Shown piece by piece: positions 15,537 through 26,662 of a stretch of DNA of 38,396 nucleotides (within the stretch, counting starts at the first letter, position 1; each line of letters opens with the position of its first letter). The stretch is from Lichenibacterium minor. Its GTDB lineage: Bacteria; Pseudomonadota; Alphaproteobacteria; Rhizobiales; Beijerinckiaceae. The position numbers and the translations under genes are program-made. Below the pieces are notes generated by a model. That model ran no database searches, was not told the DNA's origin, and was given only the letters and a program-made list of their open reading frames with translations. Location of the stretch: NCBI RefSeq assembly GCF_004137685.1, contig NZ_QYBB01000038.1:1-38396 (forward strand), written 5' to 3'.

Positions 15537-17069
15537 ATGCGGGGTGTGATCGAGGACCTCGACCGGCGGCGCGCGGAAGCGGCGGCGGGGGGCGGCGCCA
15601 GGCGCGTCGCGGCGCAGCACGCCAAGGGCAAGCTCACCGCCCGCGAGCGGATCGAGCTGCTGCTCGACCCCGGCTCCTTCGAAGAATACGACACGTTCGT
15701 CGAGCATCGCTCGGTGGACTTCGGCATGGAGAAGTCGAAGATCCCCGGCGACGGCGTCGTCACCGGCTGGGGCACGGTCAACGGCCGCGCCGTGGTGGTC
15801 TTCTCCAAGGATTTCACGGTGTTCGGCGGCTCGCTCAGCGAAACCCACGCCGCCAAGATCATCAAGGTGCAGGATCTCGCCATGAAGATCCGCGCGCCCA
15901 TCATCGGCCTCTTCGATGCCGGCGGCGCCCGCATCCAGGAAGGGGTGGCGGCGCTCGGCGGCTACGGCGAAGTGTTCCGCCGCAACGCCGAAGCGTCCGG
16001 CGTGATCCCGCAGATCTCGGTCATCATGGGGCCCTGCGCCGGCGGCGACGTGTATTCGCCGGCCATGACGGACTTCATCGTCATGGTGCGGGACACGAGC
16101 TACATGTTCGTGACCGGCCCGGACGTGGTGAAGACCGTCACCAACGAGACCGTGACGGCCGAGGACCTCGGCGGCGCCCGCGTCCACACCACAAAGTCCT
16201 CCATCGCCGACATGGCCTTCGACGACGACGTGGAAGCGCTGCTGCAGGTGCGCCGCCTCGTCGATTTCCTGCCCGCCAACAACAAGGCCGGGCCGCCCGA
16301 ATGGCCGTCCTTCGACGACGTCGAGCGGGGCGACGCGTCGCTCGACACGCTGGTGCCCGAGAACCCCAACACGCCCTACGACATCAAGGAACTGGTGTTG
16401 AAGGTGGTCGACGAGGGCGACGTGTTCGAGATCGGGGCCGCCTTCGCCCGCAACATCGTCACCGCCTTCGCGCGGGTCGGCGGGCGCACGGTCGGCGTGG
16501 TGGCGAACCAGCCGCTGGTGCTGGCGGGGGTGCTCGACTCCGACGCGTCGCGCAAGGCCGCGCGCTTCGTGCGCTTCTGCGACGCCTTCGAGATCCCCAT
16601 CCTCACCTTCGTGGACGTGCCCGGCTTCCTGCCCGGCACCGCGCAGGAATATGGCGGGCTGATCAAGCACGGCGCGAAGCTGCTCTTCGCCTACTCGCAA
16701 TCCACCGTCCCGATGGTGACGGTGATCACCCGCAAGGCCTTCGGCGGCGCCTACGACGTGATGGCGTCCAAGCACGTCGGCGCCGACGTCAACTACGCCT
16801 GGCCCACCGCGCAGATCGCCGTGATGGGCGCCAAGGGCGCGGTGGAGATCATCTTCCGGCAGGACATCGGCGACCCGGACAAGATCGCCGAGCGCACCCG
16901 CGACTACGAGAGCCGCTTCCTGTCGCCCTTCGTGGCGGCCGAGCGCGGCTACATCGACGAGGTCATCCGGCCCCGCTCGACGCGGCGGCGGGTCGCCCGC
17001 GCCTTCGCCATGCTGCGGGCCAAGAAGGCCGAAAAGCCGTGGCGCAAGCACGACAACATCCCGCTGTGA
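15537..17069 (+). CDS. pccB: Propionyl-CoA carboxylase beta chain (carboxyltransferase)
   Basis: A 510-residue carboxyltransferase that moves CO2 from biotin on the alpha chain to propionyl-CoA, giving (S)-methylmalonyl-CoA. Two crotonase-like domains are visible. The N-terminal one has the motifs GKLTARERIELLLDPGSFEE, FSKDFTVFGGSLSETHAAKI and FDAGGARIQEGV. The C-terminal one has FVDVPGFLPGTAQEYGGLIKHGAKLLFAY and RKAFGGAYDVMASKHVGAD. The length and the KHDNIPL terminus are standard for PccB. GGGAGG precedes the ATG by 6 bases. The matching alpha chain lies 3.4 kb downstream on the same strand, separated by small genes and serA, so subunit expression is probably not from one transcript. Acetyl-CoA or methylcrotonyl-CoA carboxylase activity is less likely given the neighbouring mutase and epimerase. 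Confidence 0.93.
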   Translation: MRGVIEDLDRRRAEAAAGGGARRVAAQHAKGKLTARERIELLLDPGSFEEYDTFVEHRSVDFGMEKSKIPGDGVVTGWGTVNGRAVVVFSKDFTVFGGSLSETHAAKIIKVQDLAMKIRAPIIGLFDAGGARIQEGVAALGGYGEVFRRNAEASGVIPQISVIMGPCAGGDVYSPAMTDFIVMVRDTSYMFVTGPDVVKTVTNETVTAEDLGGARVHTTKSSIADMAFDDDVEALLQVRRLVDFLPANNKAGPPEWPSFDDVERGDASLDTLVPENPNTPYDIKELVLKVVDEGDVFEIGAAFARNIVTAFARVGGRTVGVVANQPLVLAGVLDSDASRKAARFVRFCDAFEIPILTFVDVPGFLPGTAQEYGGLIKHGAKLLFAYSQSTVPMVTVITRKAFGGAYDVMASKHVGADVNYAWPTAQIAVMGAKGAVEIIFRQDIGDPDKIAERTRDYESRFLSPFVAAERGYIDEVIRPRSTRRRVARAFAMLRAKKAEKPWRKHDNIPL

Positions 17070-17214
17070 TCGGGAACCGCGCGGATGCGTGGTGGAGGTG
17101 CGCGGGCCCCGCGCGACGCCCGGCCCCGCCGCGGACGAAGGCGGTTCACAGGGGACCCCCGCGCCCCTATGCTCGCGACGAATCCGGGGTCCTGGCCGCC
17201 GTTCGAGGTGTTCG

Positions 17215-17535
17215 ATGATCGTCGCGACGACAAACGACATCGCGGGCCACCGCATCGTGCGCCACCTCGGCCTGTGTCGCGGCATCACGGTCAGGTCGCG
17301 CAGTGCGCTCGGCAACATCGGCGCCGGCTTTCAGGCCCTGTTCGGCGGCAACCTCAGCATCTACACCAACCTCGCCGAAGCCGCGCGGCAGGAAGCCTAT
17401 GACCTGATGGTGGCGCACGCGCGCGATGCCGGCGCAAACGCGATCGTCGCCATGAGATACGACGCCAACGAGATCACCGACGGCATCACGGAAGTCCTGG
17501 CCTACGGCACGGCCGTGGTCGTCGACCCGCTATGA
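17215..17535 (+). CDS. YbjQ/UPF0145 family protein
   Basis: A 106-residue protein of the YbjQ family, known as a small pentameric fold of unclear function with a heavy-metal-binding-like annotation. Family features are the early TTNDIAGHRIVRHLGLCRGITVRSR, the central glycine-rich loop, and the end RDAGANAIVAMRYDANEI...EVLAYGTAVVV. ATG 17215 has GAGGTG 5 bases upstream. The frame is open further upstream, but that translation is arginine/proline-rich and not family-like. The stop overlaps the next gene's ATG, so it is coupled to a small membrane protein that may be its partner. Confidence 0.85.
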   Translation: MIVATTNDIAGHRIVRHLGLCRGITVRSRSALGNIGAGFQALFGGNLSIYTNLAEAARQEAYDLMVAHARDAGANAIVAMRYDANEITDGITEVLAYGTAVVVDPL

Positions 17536-17792
17536 CGGCCGGATCGAGGCTGGACGGCGCCGTGCCGACCGGCTCCGGGTCGAGTCACGACATCGCGCTC
17601 GCAGCTTTGACGCGCCGTGTCGCCGAGCTCGAACATCGGCTCGACGTGATGAAGATCATCGTCGGCTTGGTGCTGGCCGCGAAAATCGTCCTCGTCGTCC
17701 TCGTCGTCTACGTGCTTTTCGGGATCGGCTCCCCTGTCCGAAGCGGGGGCCCGATCCTGCATACAAGCGCGACCACCCAGGGCACGGGGTGA
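17532..17792 (+). CDS. Small single-span membrane protein
   Basis: An 86-residue hypothetical protein. Residues about 20-40 form an amphipathic or coiled helix (AALTRRVAELEHRLDVMK). A hydrophobic segment of about 22 residues (IIVGLVLAAKIVLVVLVVYVLF) anchors it in the inner membrane, and a short tail follows. It overlaps the YbjQ-family stop in an ATGA, a sign of co-translation. I do not recognise a named family. Function unknown. Confidence 0.6.
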   Translation: MTAGSRLDGAVPTGSGSSHDIALAALTRRVAELEHRLDVMKIIVGLVLAAKIVLVVLVVYVLFGIGSPVRSGGPILHTSATTQGTG

Positions 17793-17901
17793 GGCGGGCG
17801 CTGCCGGGGGGCCGCGGCCCGCCGCGTCGCGCGACGATCCCGCCATGCCGACGCGCGGTGGGACGCGATCGCCCGGCCCGCCCGTCGCGCCGATCTCCCG
17901 C

Positions 17902-18132
17902 CTAACCCGCCGCCGGCCCGAACGTGTCGGCCGTCCAGCGCGACGCCACCGCCCGGGCGGCGTCGATCCTGTGCGCCGCATCGGCCGGCTCGCGCCCCGC
18001 ATTCCAGCGCGGGCGGTGCCCGAGTTCGAGGTGGAGGTCGAACACGTCGGCGATGACGAAGGGATATTCGTCGCCGGCCGGGCTCGTGACCGTCACCTCG
18101 ATCCCCACGCCCTTCACGGACCAATCCGTCAT
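17902..18132 (-). CDS. Small hypothetical protein (76 residues)
   Basis: Starts MTDWSVKGVGIEVTVTSPAGDEYPFVIADVFDLHLELGHR and ends in a helix with WTADTFGPAAG. It looks like a small soluble alpha/beta protein with tryptophan-flanked ends. GGGGAAAG lies upstream of ATG 18132 as a ribosome site. Codon use matches the chromosome. It faces the plus-strand genes around it and stands alone. No family recognised. Confidence 0.55.
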   Translation of the reverse strand: MTDWSVKGVGIEVTVTSPAGDEYPFVIADVFDLHLELGHRPRWNAGREPADAAHRIDAARAVASRWTADTFGPAAG

Positions 18133-18327
18133 CGATGCTTTCCCCGGGTGAGACCGCGATGGCACATGGGGCGCCCCGAGCGGGGCGAATCTCGGGCACC
18201 AGTTTGACCGCCGCGTCACAGGTCTTGACGATCCGTTGACGCCGCGCCGCCCTGCCCCCTCGACAGCCGGAAACGCCGCTGCCACACTCCCGCCACCGGC
18301 CCGCAGAGGTCGACCGGGGAGGCCCCC

Positions 18328-18810
18328 ATGCGGGACGAGCTGAGGGACAGGCTGAGATCGACCTTCGCCGCCGGGCGCGCCCCGGGCGAAACGGGGTCGG
18401 CGCCGGGGGCGGCCCCGTCGCCCGGCGACGCCTTCCTGCGCGATTTCCGCGTCAAGGCCGAGCGGGTCGTCGTGCCGGCCATGACGGAGGTCGGCCGCGT
18501 CCTGGAAGGCCACGGCCGGTTCTTCTCGATCGAGCGCATCGCCGAGCGGACCACCCCCCGCGGCGTGCTGGTCCCAACCTCGGTGCAGATGAACGTGTTC
18601 CGCCGGCACAGGACGGCGAACTTCAAGAACGGCGCGCCGCATTTCAACGTCGTGTGCGACCGCGCCGGGCGCCGCGTGCTGTTCCAGCGCACGACGCTGG
18701 CCGCCGGCGCCGGGGCGGAGGACGTCGGCGCCTGCGGGCTCGACGCCCTCACGCGCGACCTCGTGCAGGAGCGGATCGCCGCCATGCTGGACATCCTGGC
18801 GCGCTTGTAG
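18328..18810 (+). CDS. Hypothetical protein (160 residues)
   Basis: A soluble protein. The N-terminal helix (MRDELRDRLRSTFAAG) is followed by a Gly/Pro/Ala-rich linker (about 17-33). A folded part from about 34 contains FLRDFRVKAERVVVPAMTEVGRVLEGHGRFFSIER, a strand-rich centre (VPTSVQMNVFRR, PHFNVVCDRAGRRVLFQRTT) and a C-terminal helix (LVQERIAAMLDILARL). The pattern of charged linker plus strand pairs is reminiscent of small substrate- or RNA-handling proteins, but I do not recognise it. GGGAGG precedes the ATG. It is followed 118 bp later by serA on the same strand. Confidence 0.7.
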   Translation: MRDELRDRLRSTFAAGRAPGETGSAPGAAPSPGDAFLRDFRVKAERVVVPAMTEVGRVLEGHGRFFSIERIAERTTPRGVLVPTSVQMNVFRRHRTANFKNGAPHFNVVCDRAGRRVLFQRTTLAAGAGAEDVGACGLDALTRDLVQERIAAMLDILARL

Positions 18811-18928
18811 AGCCCCCATGCCTGGTATCGCGGCGGAAGGGGTCGACGGGGCGGCGCCGCTCGGCTAGCGCTGGCGGCCGAATCCAGCCGGCCCAGCGCC
18901 GGCCGTCCCGACCGTCGCGAGACCCGCC

Positions 18929-20167
18929 ATGACCCCCCGCTATTCCCTGTCGAAGGACAAGGTCCGCGTCCTCCTGCTGGAAGGCATCAGCCAGTCCGCG
19001 GTCGACCTCTTCACCCAGGCCGGCTACACCAACGTGACGCGGCTCAAGACCGCGCTCGACGGCGACAAGCTCGTCGAAGCGCTGGCGGGCACGCACATCC
19101 TCGGCATCCGCTCGCGCACCCAGATGACGCGGCAGATGGTGGCCGCGGCCGACCGGCTGATGGCGGTGGGCTGCTTCAGCGTCGGCACCAACCAGATCGA
19201 CCTCGACGCCGCGCGCGAGATCGGCGTGCCGGTGTTCAACGCGCCCTTCTCCAACACCCGCTCGGTGGCGGAACTGGTGATCGGCGAGATCGTCATGCTG
19301 CTGCGCCGCGTGCTGCCCCGCTCGAACGCCGCCCACGAGGGCGGCTGGGACAAGTCGGCGACCTTCAGCCACGAGGTGCGCGGCAAGGTGCTGGGCATCG
19401 TGGGATACGGCAACATCGGCACCCAGCTGTCCAACCTCGCCGAGGCCATGGGCATGCGGGTGGTGTATTTCGACACCTCCGACAAGCTGCGCCACGGCAA
19501 CACCGACCCCGTCGACAGCCTGGGGGCGCTGCTGGCGCAGAGCGACGTCGTCAGCCTGCACGTGCCCGAGAACCCGTCGACGCACAACATGATCGGCGAA
19601 GCCGAGATTCGCGCCATGAAGCCCGGCGCCTACCTCATCAACAACAGCCGCGGCACCGTGGTGGACCTCGACGCGCTCGCCCGCGCCCTCAAGGACGGGC
19701 ACCTGCAGGGCGCCGCCGTCGACGTGTTCCCGAAGGAGCCGGGTTCCAACTCCGAGCGCTTCGCGTCGCCGCTGCAGGGCCTCGACAACGTCATCCTCAC
19801 CCCGCACGTCGGCGGCTCGACGCTGGAAGCGCAGGAGCGCATCGGCGCCGAGGTGGCGCGCAAGCTGGTCGAATATTCGGACGGGGGCTCGACCGTGGGT
19901 GCCGTCAACTTCCCGCAGGTGCAGCTGCCGCCGCACCCCAACGGCACGCGCTTCATCCACGTGCACGAGAACCTGCCGGGCATGCTGCGCCGGATCAACG
20001 AGGTGTTCTCGTCGCAGGACATCAACATCACGGGCCAGTTCCTGCAGACGGACGGCGACGTCGGCTACGTGGTGGTCGAAGCCGTCGACCTCGGCGACCG
20101 TTCGGAAGCGCTGCTGGAACAGCTCCGGGCGATCAAGGGCACCCTGCGGGCGCGGCTGGTCTATTGA
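18929..20167 (+). CDS. serA: D-3-phosphoglycerate dehydrogenase
   Basis: A 412-residue enzyme catalysing the first step of serine synthesis, 3-phosphoglycerate to 3-phosphohydroxypyruvate with NAD+. It has a Rossmann fold with GIVGYGNIGTQ. Catalytic residues are Arg in NNSRGTVVD, Glu in DVFPKEPGS and His in LTPHVGGSTLEAQ. The C-terminal ACT domain (about 340-412) has HENLPGMLRRINEVFSSQDINI, the serine-binding allosteric site. Length and sequence follow the short E. coli-type SerA rather than the long mycobacterial or rhizobial form, so serine feedback inhibition is likely. It stands alone between a hypothetical gene and the carboxylase alpha gene. In C1-using alphaproteobacteria serA may also serve the serine cycle; that is inference. 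Confidence 0.95.
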   Translation: MTPRYSLSKDKVRVLLLEGISQSAVDLFTQAGYTNVTRLKTALDGDKLVEALAGTHILGIRSRTQMTRQMVAAADRLMAVGCFSVGTNQIDLDAAREIGVPVFNAPFSNTRSVAELVIGEIVMLLRRVLPRSNAAHEGGWDKSATFSHEVRGKVLGIVGYGNIGTQLSNLAEAMGMRVVYFDTSDKLRHGNTDPVDSLGALLAQSDVVSLHVPENPSTHNMIGEAEIRAMKPGAYLINNSRGTVVDLDALARALKDGHLQGAAVDVFPKEPGSNSERFASPLQGLDNVILTPHVGGSTLEAQERIGAEVARKLVEYSDGGSTVGAVNFPQVQLPPHPNGTRFIHVHENLPGMLRRINEVFSSQDINITGQFLQTDGDVGYVVVEAVDLGDRSEALLEQLRAIKGTLRARLVY

Positions 20168-20457
20168 GCCGGGACCGGGCGACCGGGCTTCAGCGCCGGA
20201 CCGCGCTGAGGTGACCGGCCGCGGCGCCGTGCAGGAGCCTCGGACGCTTCGGCCCCCGCCTTCGCGACTCAAAACCGCCCGCGGGCACGAGCACGAGCCC
20301 GTCGCGTCCTCCCGTCCGTGATCGTCGAAACCGACGATGACCTTCGCCGTCGAGACGCGCCGGGCCGATCTCCCGGCGGGCCTGCACCTCCCCGACGGGT
20401 TCGGCCGTCGCGGCCGGCATCGAAGGCGCGCTCGAGGGGTGACGTCGCCCGCCCCGC
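20168..20457. other. Intergenic region upstream of pccA
   Basis: 290 bases without a supported gene. A 7-bp hairpin, ATCGTCG (20321-20327) and CGACGAT (20332-20338) with a 4-base loop, lies about 120 bases before the carboxylase alpha start. It could be a serA terminator (no T-run) or an operator. Open minus-strand frames here are shadows. Confidence 0.4.
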
Positions 20458-22497
<2,040 letters not shown>

Positions 22498-22521
22498 AGG
22501 CCGGCCCATGAGGATGCCGAC

Positions 22522-23931
22522 ATGAGCGCAGCCCCCTTCCCCGATCCCGCCGCCGAGGCCGCGTGGCGCACCGCCGTCGCGGCGGTGTTGAAGGGCGGCG
22601 ACTTCGACGCCCGCCTCGTCGGCCGCACGCTCGACGGCATCCCGGTCCAGCCGCTCTACCCCGCCGCCGACGCGCCGGCGCCGGCCGGCGCCCGCCCGCC
22701 CTGCCGCGTCTTCGCCCGGCTCGACGCCGACGGGCTGCCCCCGCTCGACGACCTCGAGAACGGCGCCGACGGGCTCGTGCTGCTGTTCGACGGCGCCCCG
22801 ACGGCGCGGGGTTTCGGCCTCGACCCCGCCGGCCTCGGCGCCGCGCTCGCCGGTGTCGCGCTCGACGCGGCCCCGCTGCGCCTCGAACCCGCGCCCTTCG
22901 GCGGCCTCGAAGCCGTGCGGGCCCTGCTGGAGGTGGCCGACGCGCGCCGCATCCCGTCGTCGTCCCTCGACGTCGACGCCGGCATCGATCCGATCGGCTT
23001 CATGGCGCGGACCGGGGAAGCGCCCCGGCCCTGGGCCGACATGGCGACGCTGGTGGTCGAGCTGGTGGGCGTCCTGCGCGACCGGGGGCTGGCCGGCCGG
23101 CTGCTGCGCCCCGACGGGCGGGTCCACCACGAGGCGGGTGCGTCCGAAGCGCAGGAACTCGCCGCCGTGGTGGCCACGGGGGTCAGCTACCTCCGGGCGC
23201 TCGATGCCGGCGGCGTCGCGCCCGGCGCGGCGCGCGGCGCGCTGTCGTTCACCCTCGCCGCCGATGCCGACCTGTTCCTGACCATCGCCAAGGTCCGCGC
23301 CCTGCGCCGGCTGTGGGCGCGCGTCGAGGAGGGCTGCGGGCTCGATTCCCGCCCGATCCGCATCCACGCCGAAACGTCCTGGCGCATGACGGCGCGGCGC
23401 GATCCCGCCACCAACCTGCTGCGCGGCGCCCTCGCCTGCGCGGGTGCCATCCTCGGGACCGCGGACGGCGTCACGGTGCTGCCCCACACGGCGGCGCTGG
23501 GCCTGGCCGACCCGTTCGCCCGGCGGCTCGCCCGCAACACCGCCCTGGTGCTGCGCGACGAGGCCGGGCTCGACCGCGTCGCCGACCCCGGCGGGGGCGC
23601 GGGCGCCGTCGAAGCGCTGACGGAAGGGCTCTGCGCCGCGGCCTGGGACCTGTTCGGCGACATCGAGAGCGTGGGCGGCCTGCCCGCCGCGCTGGCCGAC
23701 GGCTCCTGGGGCCTGCGCCTCGCCGTCGCGCAGGGGCGGCGCGCCGCCGAGCTGACGGCGGGCTCGCGCGCCGTCCTGGGCACGACCGCCTATCCCCTGG
23801 CCGAGGAGCCCCCGGCCCCGGTCCTGCGGCCCCTGCCCCCGGCGCGGCGCGGCGGCGCCGGCGCATTGCCGAGCCTGCGCGACGACCAGCTCGTCGCCAC
23901 CGCGGCGCCGATGCCGGGAGGAGCGGGATGA
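22522..23931 (+). CDS. Methylmalonyl-CoA mutase small (beta) chain
   Basis: A 469-residue chain of the heterodimeric methylmalonyl-CoA mutase, the non-catalytic partner of the B12-binding chain. The TIM-barrel-like region is visible by IRIHAETSWRMTARRDPATNLLRGALACAGAILGTADGVTVLPHTAALGL and the later SYAV-like end motif. It is shorter than the roughly 620-residue small chains of actinobacteria or propionibacteria: the part corresponding to their C-terminal cobalamin-like domain is absent and the protein stops after an Ala/Gly/Pro-rich tail. This fits the short alphaproteobacterial form. A start at ATG 22522 is assigned. A 136-bp gap separates it from the large chain. Short length could also mean a frameshifted 3' part, but 23932-24067 holds no such remnant. 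Confidence 0.85.
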   Translation: MSAAPFPDPAAEAAWRTAVAAVLKGGDFDARLVGRTLDGIPVQPLYPAADAPAPAGARPPCRVFARLDADGLPPLDDLENGADGLVLLFDGAPTARGFGLDPAGLGAALAGVALDAAPLRLEPAPFGGLEAVRALLEVADARRIPSSSLDVDAGIDPIGFMARTGEAPRPWADMATLVVELVGVLRDRGLAGRLLRPDGRVHHEAGASEAQELAAVVATGVSYLRALDAGGVAPGAARGALSFTLAADADLFLTIAKVRALRRLWARVEEGCGLDSRPIRIHAETSWRMTARRDPATNLLRGALACAGAILGTADGVTVLPHTAALGLADPFARRLARNTALVLRDEAGLDRVADPGGGAGAVEALTEGLCAAAWDLFGDIESVGGLPAALADGSWGLRLAVAQGRRAAELTAGSRAVLGTTAYPLAEEPPAPVLRPLPPARRGGAGALPSLRDDQLVATAAPMPGGAG

Positions 23932-24067
23932 CCCGCGGAGGTGCCGCCCCATCGCGCCGCCGCGTCCCGCCCCGAGGCGGAAATGACGGGCTCGGAAGGG
24001 CGATGCGGCGAGACCGAGGTCGGTGCGCGGGCCCGCAGGCCGGGTCGAGCGGCGAGGAGCAGGCTGC

Positions 24068-26248
24068 ATGAGCGCGATCCCGGACTTCTCCGCCCTGCCC
24101 TGGCGCACGACCGCTGCCCCCGCCCCCGACGCCCCGGCCCGCGCGCCCTGGCTCTCGCCCGAGGGCATCGCGGTGCGCCCCTTCTACGGGCCGGCCGACC
24201 GCGCCGGCCTGCCCGGCATCGACGGCTTCCCCGGCGCCTCGCCGTTCCTGCGCGGCCCCTACCCGACCATGTACGCCACCCAGCCCTGGACGGTCCGGCA
24301 GTACGCGGGGTTCTCCACCGCGGACGCGTCGAACGCCTTCTACCGCCGCAACCTCGCGGCGGGGCAGAAGGGCCTGTCGGTGGCCTTCGACCTGGCGACG
24401 CACCGCGGCTACGATTCGGACCACCCGCGCGTCGCCGGCGACGTCGGCATGGCGGGCGTGGCGATCGATTCCATCCTCGACATGCGCCAGCTCTTCGACG
24501 GCATCCCGCTCGACCGCATGAGCGTGTCAATGACCATGAACGGCGCCGTTCTGCCCGTCATGGCGCTCTATATCGTGGCCGCGGAAGAGCAGGGCGTGGC
24601 GCCGGAGCAGCTTTCGGGCACGATCCAGAACGACATCCTCAAGGAGTTCATGGTCCGCAACACCTACATCTACCCGCCGGCCCCCTCGATGCGGATCGTG
24701 TCCGACATCTTCGCCTACACGTCGACGCGGATGCCGCGCTTCAACTCCATCTCGATCTCCGGCTACCACATGCAGGAAGCGGGCGCGACGGCCGACCTCG
24801 AGCTCGCCTATACGCTGGCCGACGGCGTCGACTACATCCGCGCCGGCCTGGCGGCGGGATTGAAGATCGACGACTTCGCGCCGCGTCTCAGCTTCTTCTT
24901 CGCTATCGGGATGAACTTCTTCACCGAGGTGGCGAAGCTGCGCGCCGCGCGGCTGCTGTGGTGCAGGCTGGTCGGGCGCTTCGCGCCGCGCTCCGAGAAG
25001 TCGCTGGCGCTGCGCACCCATTGCCAGACGTCTGGTTGGTCGCTCACCGCGCAGGACGTGTTCAACAACGTCACGCGCACCATGGTGGAAGCCATGGCGG
25101 CCACGCAGGGCGGCACGCAGTCGCTGCACACCAACGCGCTCGACGAGGCGCTGGCGCTGCCCACCGACGCGTCCGCCCGCATCGCCAGGAACACCCAGCT
25201 CCTGCTGCAGATGGAAAGCGGCACGACGCGGACCATCGACCCCTGGGGCGGGTCCTACTACGTCGAGCGCCTGACCGCCGACCTCGCGGACCGGGCCTGG
25301 GCCCACATCGAGGAGGTGGAGCGGCTCGGCGGCATGGCGAAGGCCATCGAGGCCGGCCTGCCCAAGCGCCGCATCGAGGAAGCGGCGGCCGAAACCCAGG
25401 CCCGCATCGACGCGGGCGCGCAGGTGGTGGTGGGGGTGAACCGCTACCGCCCCGCCGTCGAGGAACCGCTCGACGTGCTCAAGGTCGACAATGCCGCGGT
25501 GCTCCAAGCCCAGCTCGCCAAGCTCGGGCGGCTCAGGGCGGAGCGCGACGGCGCCGCCGTCGAGCGCGCCCTGGCGGGCCTGACCCGGGCCGCGCGGGAC
25601 GGCTCGGGCAACCTCCTGGCGCTCAGCGTCGAGGCCGCGCGCGCGCAGGCCACGGTGGGCGAGATGTCGGGCGCGCTGGAAGAAGCCTGGGGCCGCCACG
25701 CCGCGACGGTGGACCTCATCTCCGGCGTGTACCGCCGCGCGGCGGGCGACAGCCCGGCGGTGGCCCGGGTGGCGCGCATGACGGCGGCCTTCGCCGAGGA
25801 TCACGGTGGCCCGCCCCGCATCCTCGTGGCCAAGGTGGGGCAGGACGGGCACGACCGCGGCCAGAAGGTCATCGCCTCGGCCTTCGCCGACCTCGGCTTC
25901 GCGGTGTCGGTGGGCGAGCTCTTCGCCACGCCGGGCGAGGTGGCGGCCCGCGCGGTCGCCGAAGGCGCCCACATCGTCGGCGTGTCGTCGCTGGCCGCCG
26001 GGCACCTCACGCTGGTGCCGGAGGTGCGGGCGGCGCTCGACGCCGCGGGGCGCGACGACATCCTGCTGGTCGTGGGCGGGGTGATCCCGCCCGGCGACGT
26101 CGCGGCCGTGAAGGCGTCCGGGGTCGCGGCGGTGTTCCCCCCCGGCACGGTGGTGGCCGAGGCCGCGGAAGCGCTGCTGTCCGCGCTGAACGAGCGCTTC
26201 GGCTACGCCCAGAAAGATCCCGGCGCCTACGCGGGAGCGGCGACGTGA
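24068..26248 (+). CDS. Methylmalonyl-CoA mutase large chain, B12-dependent
   Basis: A 726-residue catalytic chain converting (R)-methylmalonyl-CoA to succinyl-CoA with adenosylcobalamin. The N-terminal TIM barrel carries GPYPTMYATQPWTVRQYAGFSTA, FDLATHRGYDSDHPRV, MNGAVLPVMALYI, GTIQNDILKEFMVRNTYIYPP and NTQLLLQMESGTTRTIDPWGGSYYVE. The C-terminal cobalamin domain has KVGQDGHDRGQKV near residue 595, the DxHxxG base-off histidine motif, then SLAAGH and VVGGVIPPGD. ATG 24068 has GAGGAG 10 bases upstream; the open frame before it is not family-like. It overlaps the epimerase start by GTGA. It could be an ethylmalonyl-CoA mutase relative, but the paired small chain and neighbouring epimerase make methylmalonyl-CoA mutase the better call. 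Confidence 0.93.
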   Translation: MSAIPDFSALPWRTTAAPAPDAPARAPWLSPEGIAVRPFYGPADRAGLPGIDGFPGASPFLRGPYPTMYATQPWTVRQYAGFSTADASNAFYRRNLAAGQKGLSVAFDLATHRGYDSDHPRVAGDVGMAGVAIDSILDMRQLFDGIPLDRMSVSMTMNGAVLPVMALYIVAAEEQGVAPEQLSGTIQNDILKEFMVRNTYIYPPAPSMRIVSDIFAYTSTRMPRFNSISISGYHMQEAGATADLELAYTLADGVDYIRAGLAAGLKIDDFAPRLSFFFAIGMNFFTEVAKLRAARLLWCRLVGRFAPRSEKSLALRTHCQTSGWSLTAQDVFNNVTRTMVEAMAATQGGTQSLHTNALDEALALPTDASARIARNTQLLLQMESGTTRTIDPWGGSYYVERLTADLADRAWAHIEEVERLGGMAKAIEAGLPKRRIEEAAAETQARIDAGAQVVVGVNRYRPAVEEPLDVLKVDNAAVLQAQLAKLGRLRAERDGAAVERALAGLTRAARDGSGNLLALSVEAARAQATVGEMSGALEEAWGRHAATVDLISGVYRRAAGDSPAVARVARMTAAFAEDHGGPPRILVAKVGQDGHDRGQKVIASAFADLGFAVSVGELFATPGEVAARAVAEGAHIVGVSSLAAGHLTLVPEVRAALDAAGRDDILLVVGGVIPPGDVAAVKASGVAAVFPPGTVVAEAAEALLSALNERFGYAQKDPGAYAGAAT

Positions 26249-26655
26249 TCGGGCGCCTCAACCACGTCGCCCTCGTGGTGCCGGACCTCGATGCGGCGGT
26301 GCGGACCTACCGGGACGGGTTCGGCGCCACGGTCTCGCCGCCGCGGGACCTGCCGGAGCACGGCGTCACCGTGGTGTTCGTGACGCTGCCGAACAGCAAG
26401 GTGGAGCTGATGCGGCCGCTGGGCGAGGGCTCGCCGGTGGCCCCCTTCCTCGCGCGCAACCCGGCGGGCGGGATGCACCACGTCTGCTTCGAGGTCCCGG
26501 ACCTCCGGGCCGCGCGCGACCGGCTGGTCGGCCAGGGGATGCGCGTGCTGGGCTCGGGCGAACCCAAGGTCGGCGCCCACGGCACCCCCGTGCTGTTCCT
26601 CCACCCGAAGGACCTCCACGGCACGCTCGTGGAGCTGGAAGAGGTGGCGGGGTAG
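26245..26655 (+). CDS. Methylmalonyl-CoA epimerase
   Basis: A 136-residue vicinal-oxygen-chelate (glyoxalase fold) protein that interconverts the (S) and (R) methylmalonyl-CoA epimers, linking carboxylase to mutase. It has two beta-alpha-beta-beta-beta modules. Metal-binding positions by family pattern: His in NHVALVV near residue 7, Glu in KVELMRPL, His in GGMHHVCFEV and Glu in HGTLVELEEV. The GTG overlaps the mutase stop. The next gene is on the opposite strand, 7 bp away. It is the last gene of the propionyl-CoA cluster. Confidence 0.92.
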   Translation: MIGRLNHVALVVPDLDAAVRTYRDGFGATVSPPRDLPEHGVTVVFVTLPNSKVELMRPLGEGSPVAPFLARNPAGGMHHVCFEVPDLRAARDRLVGQGMRVLGSGEPKVGAHGTPVLFLHPKDLHGTLVELEEVAG

Positions 26656-26662
26656 CCGCCGG

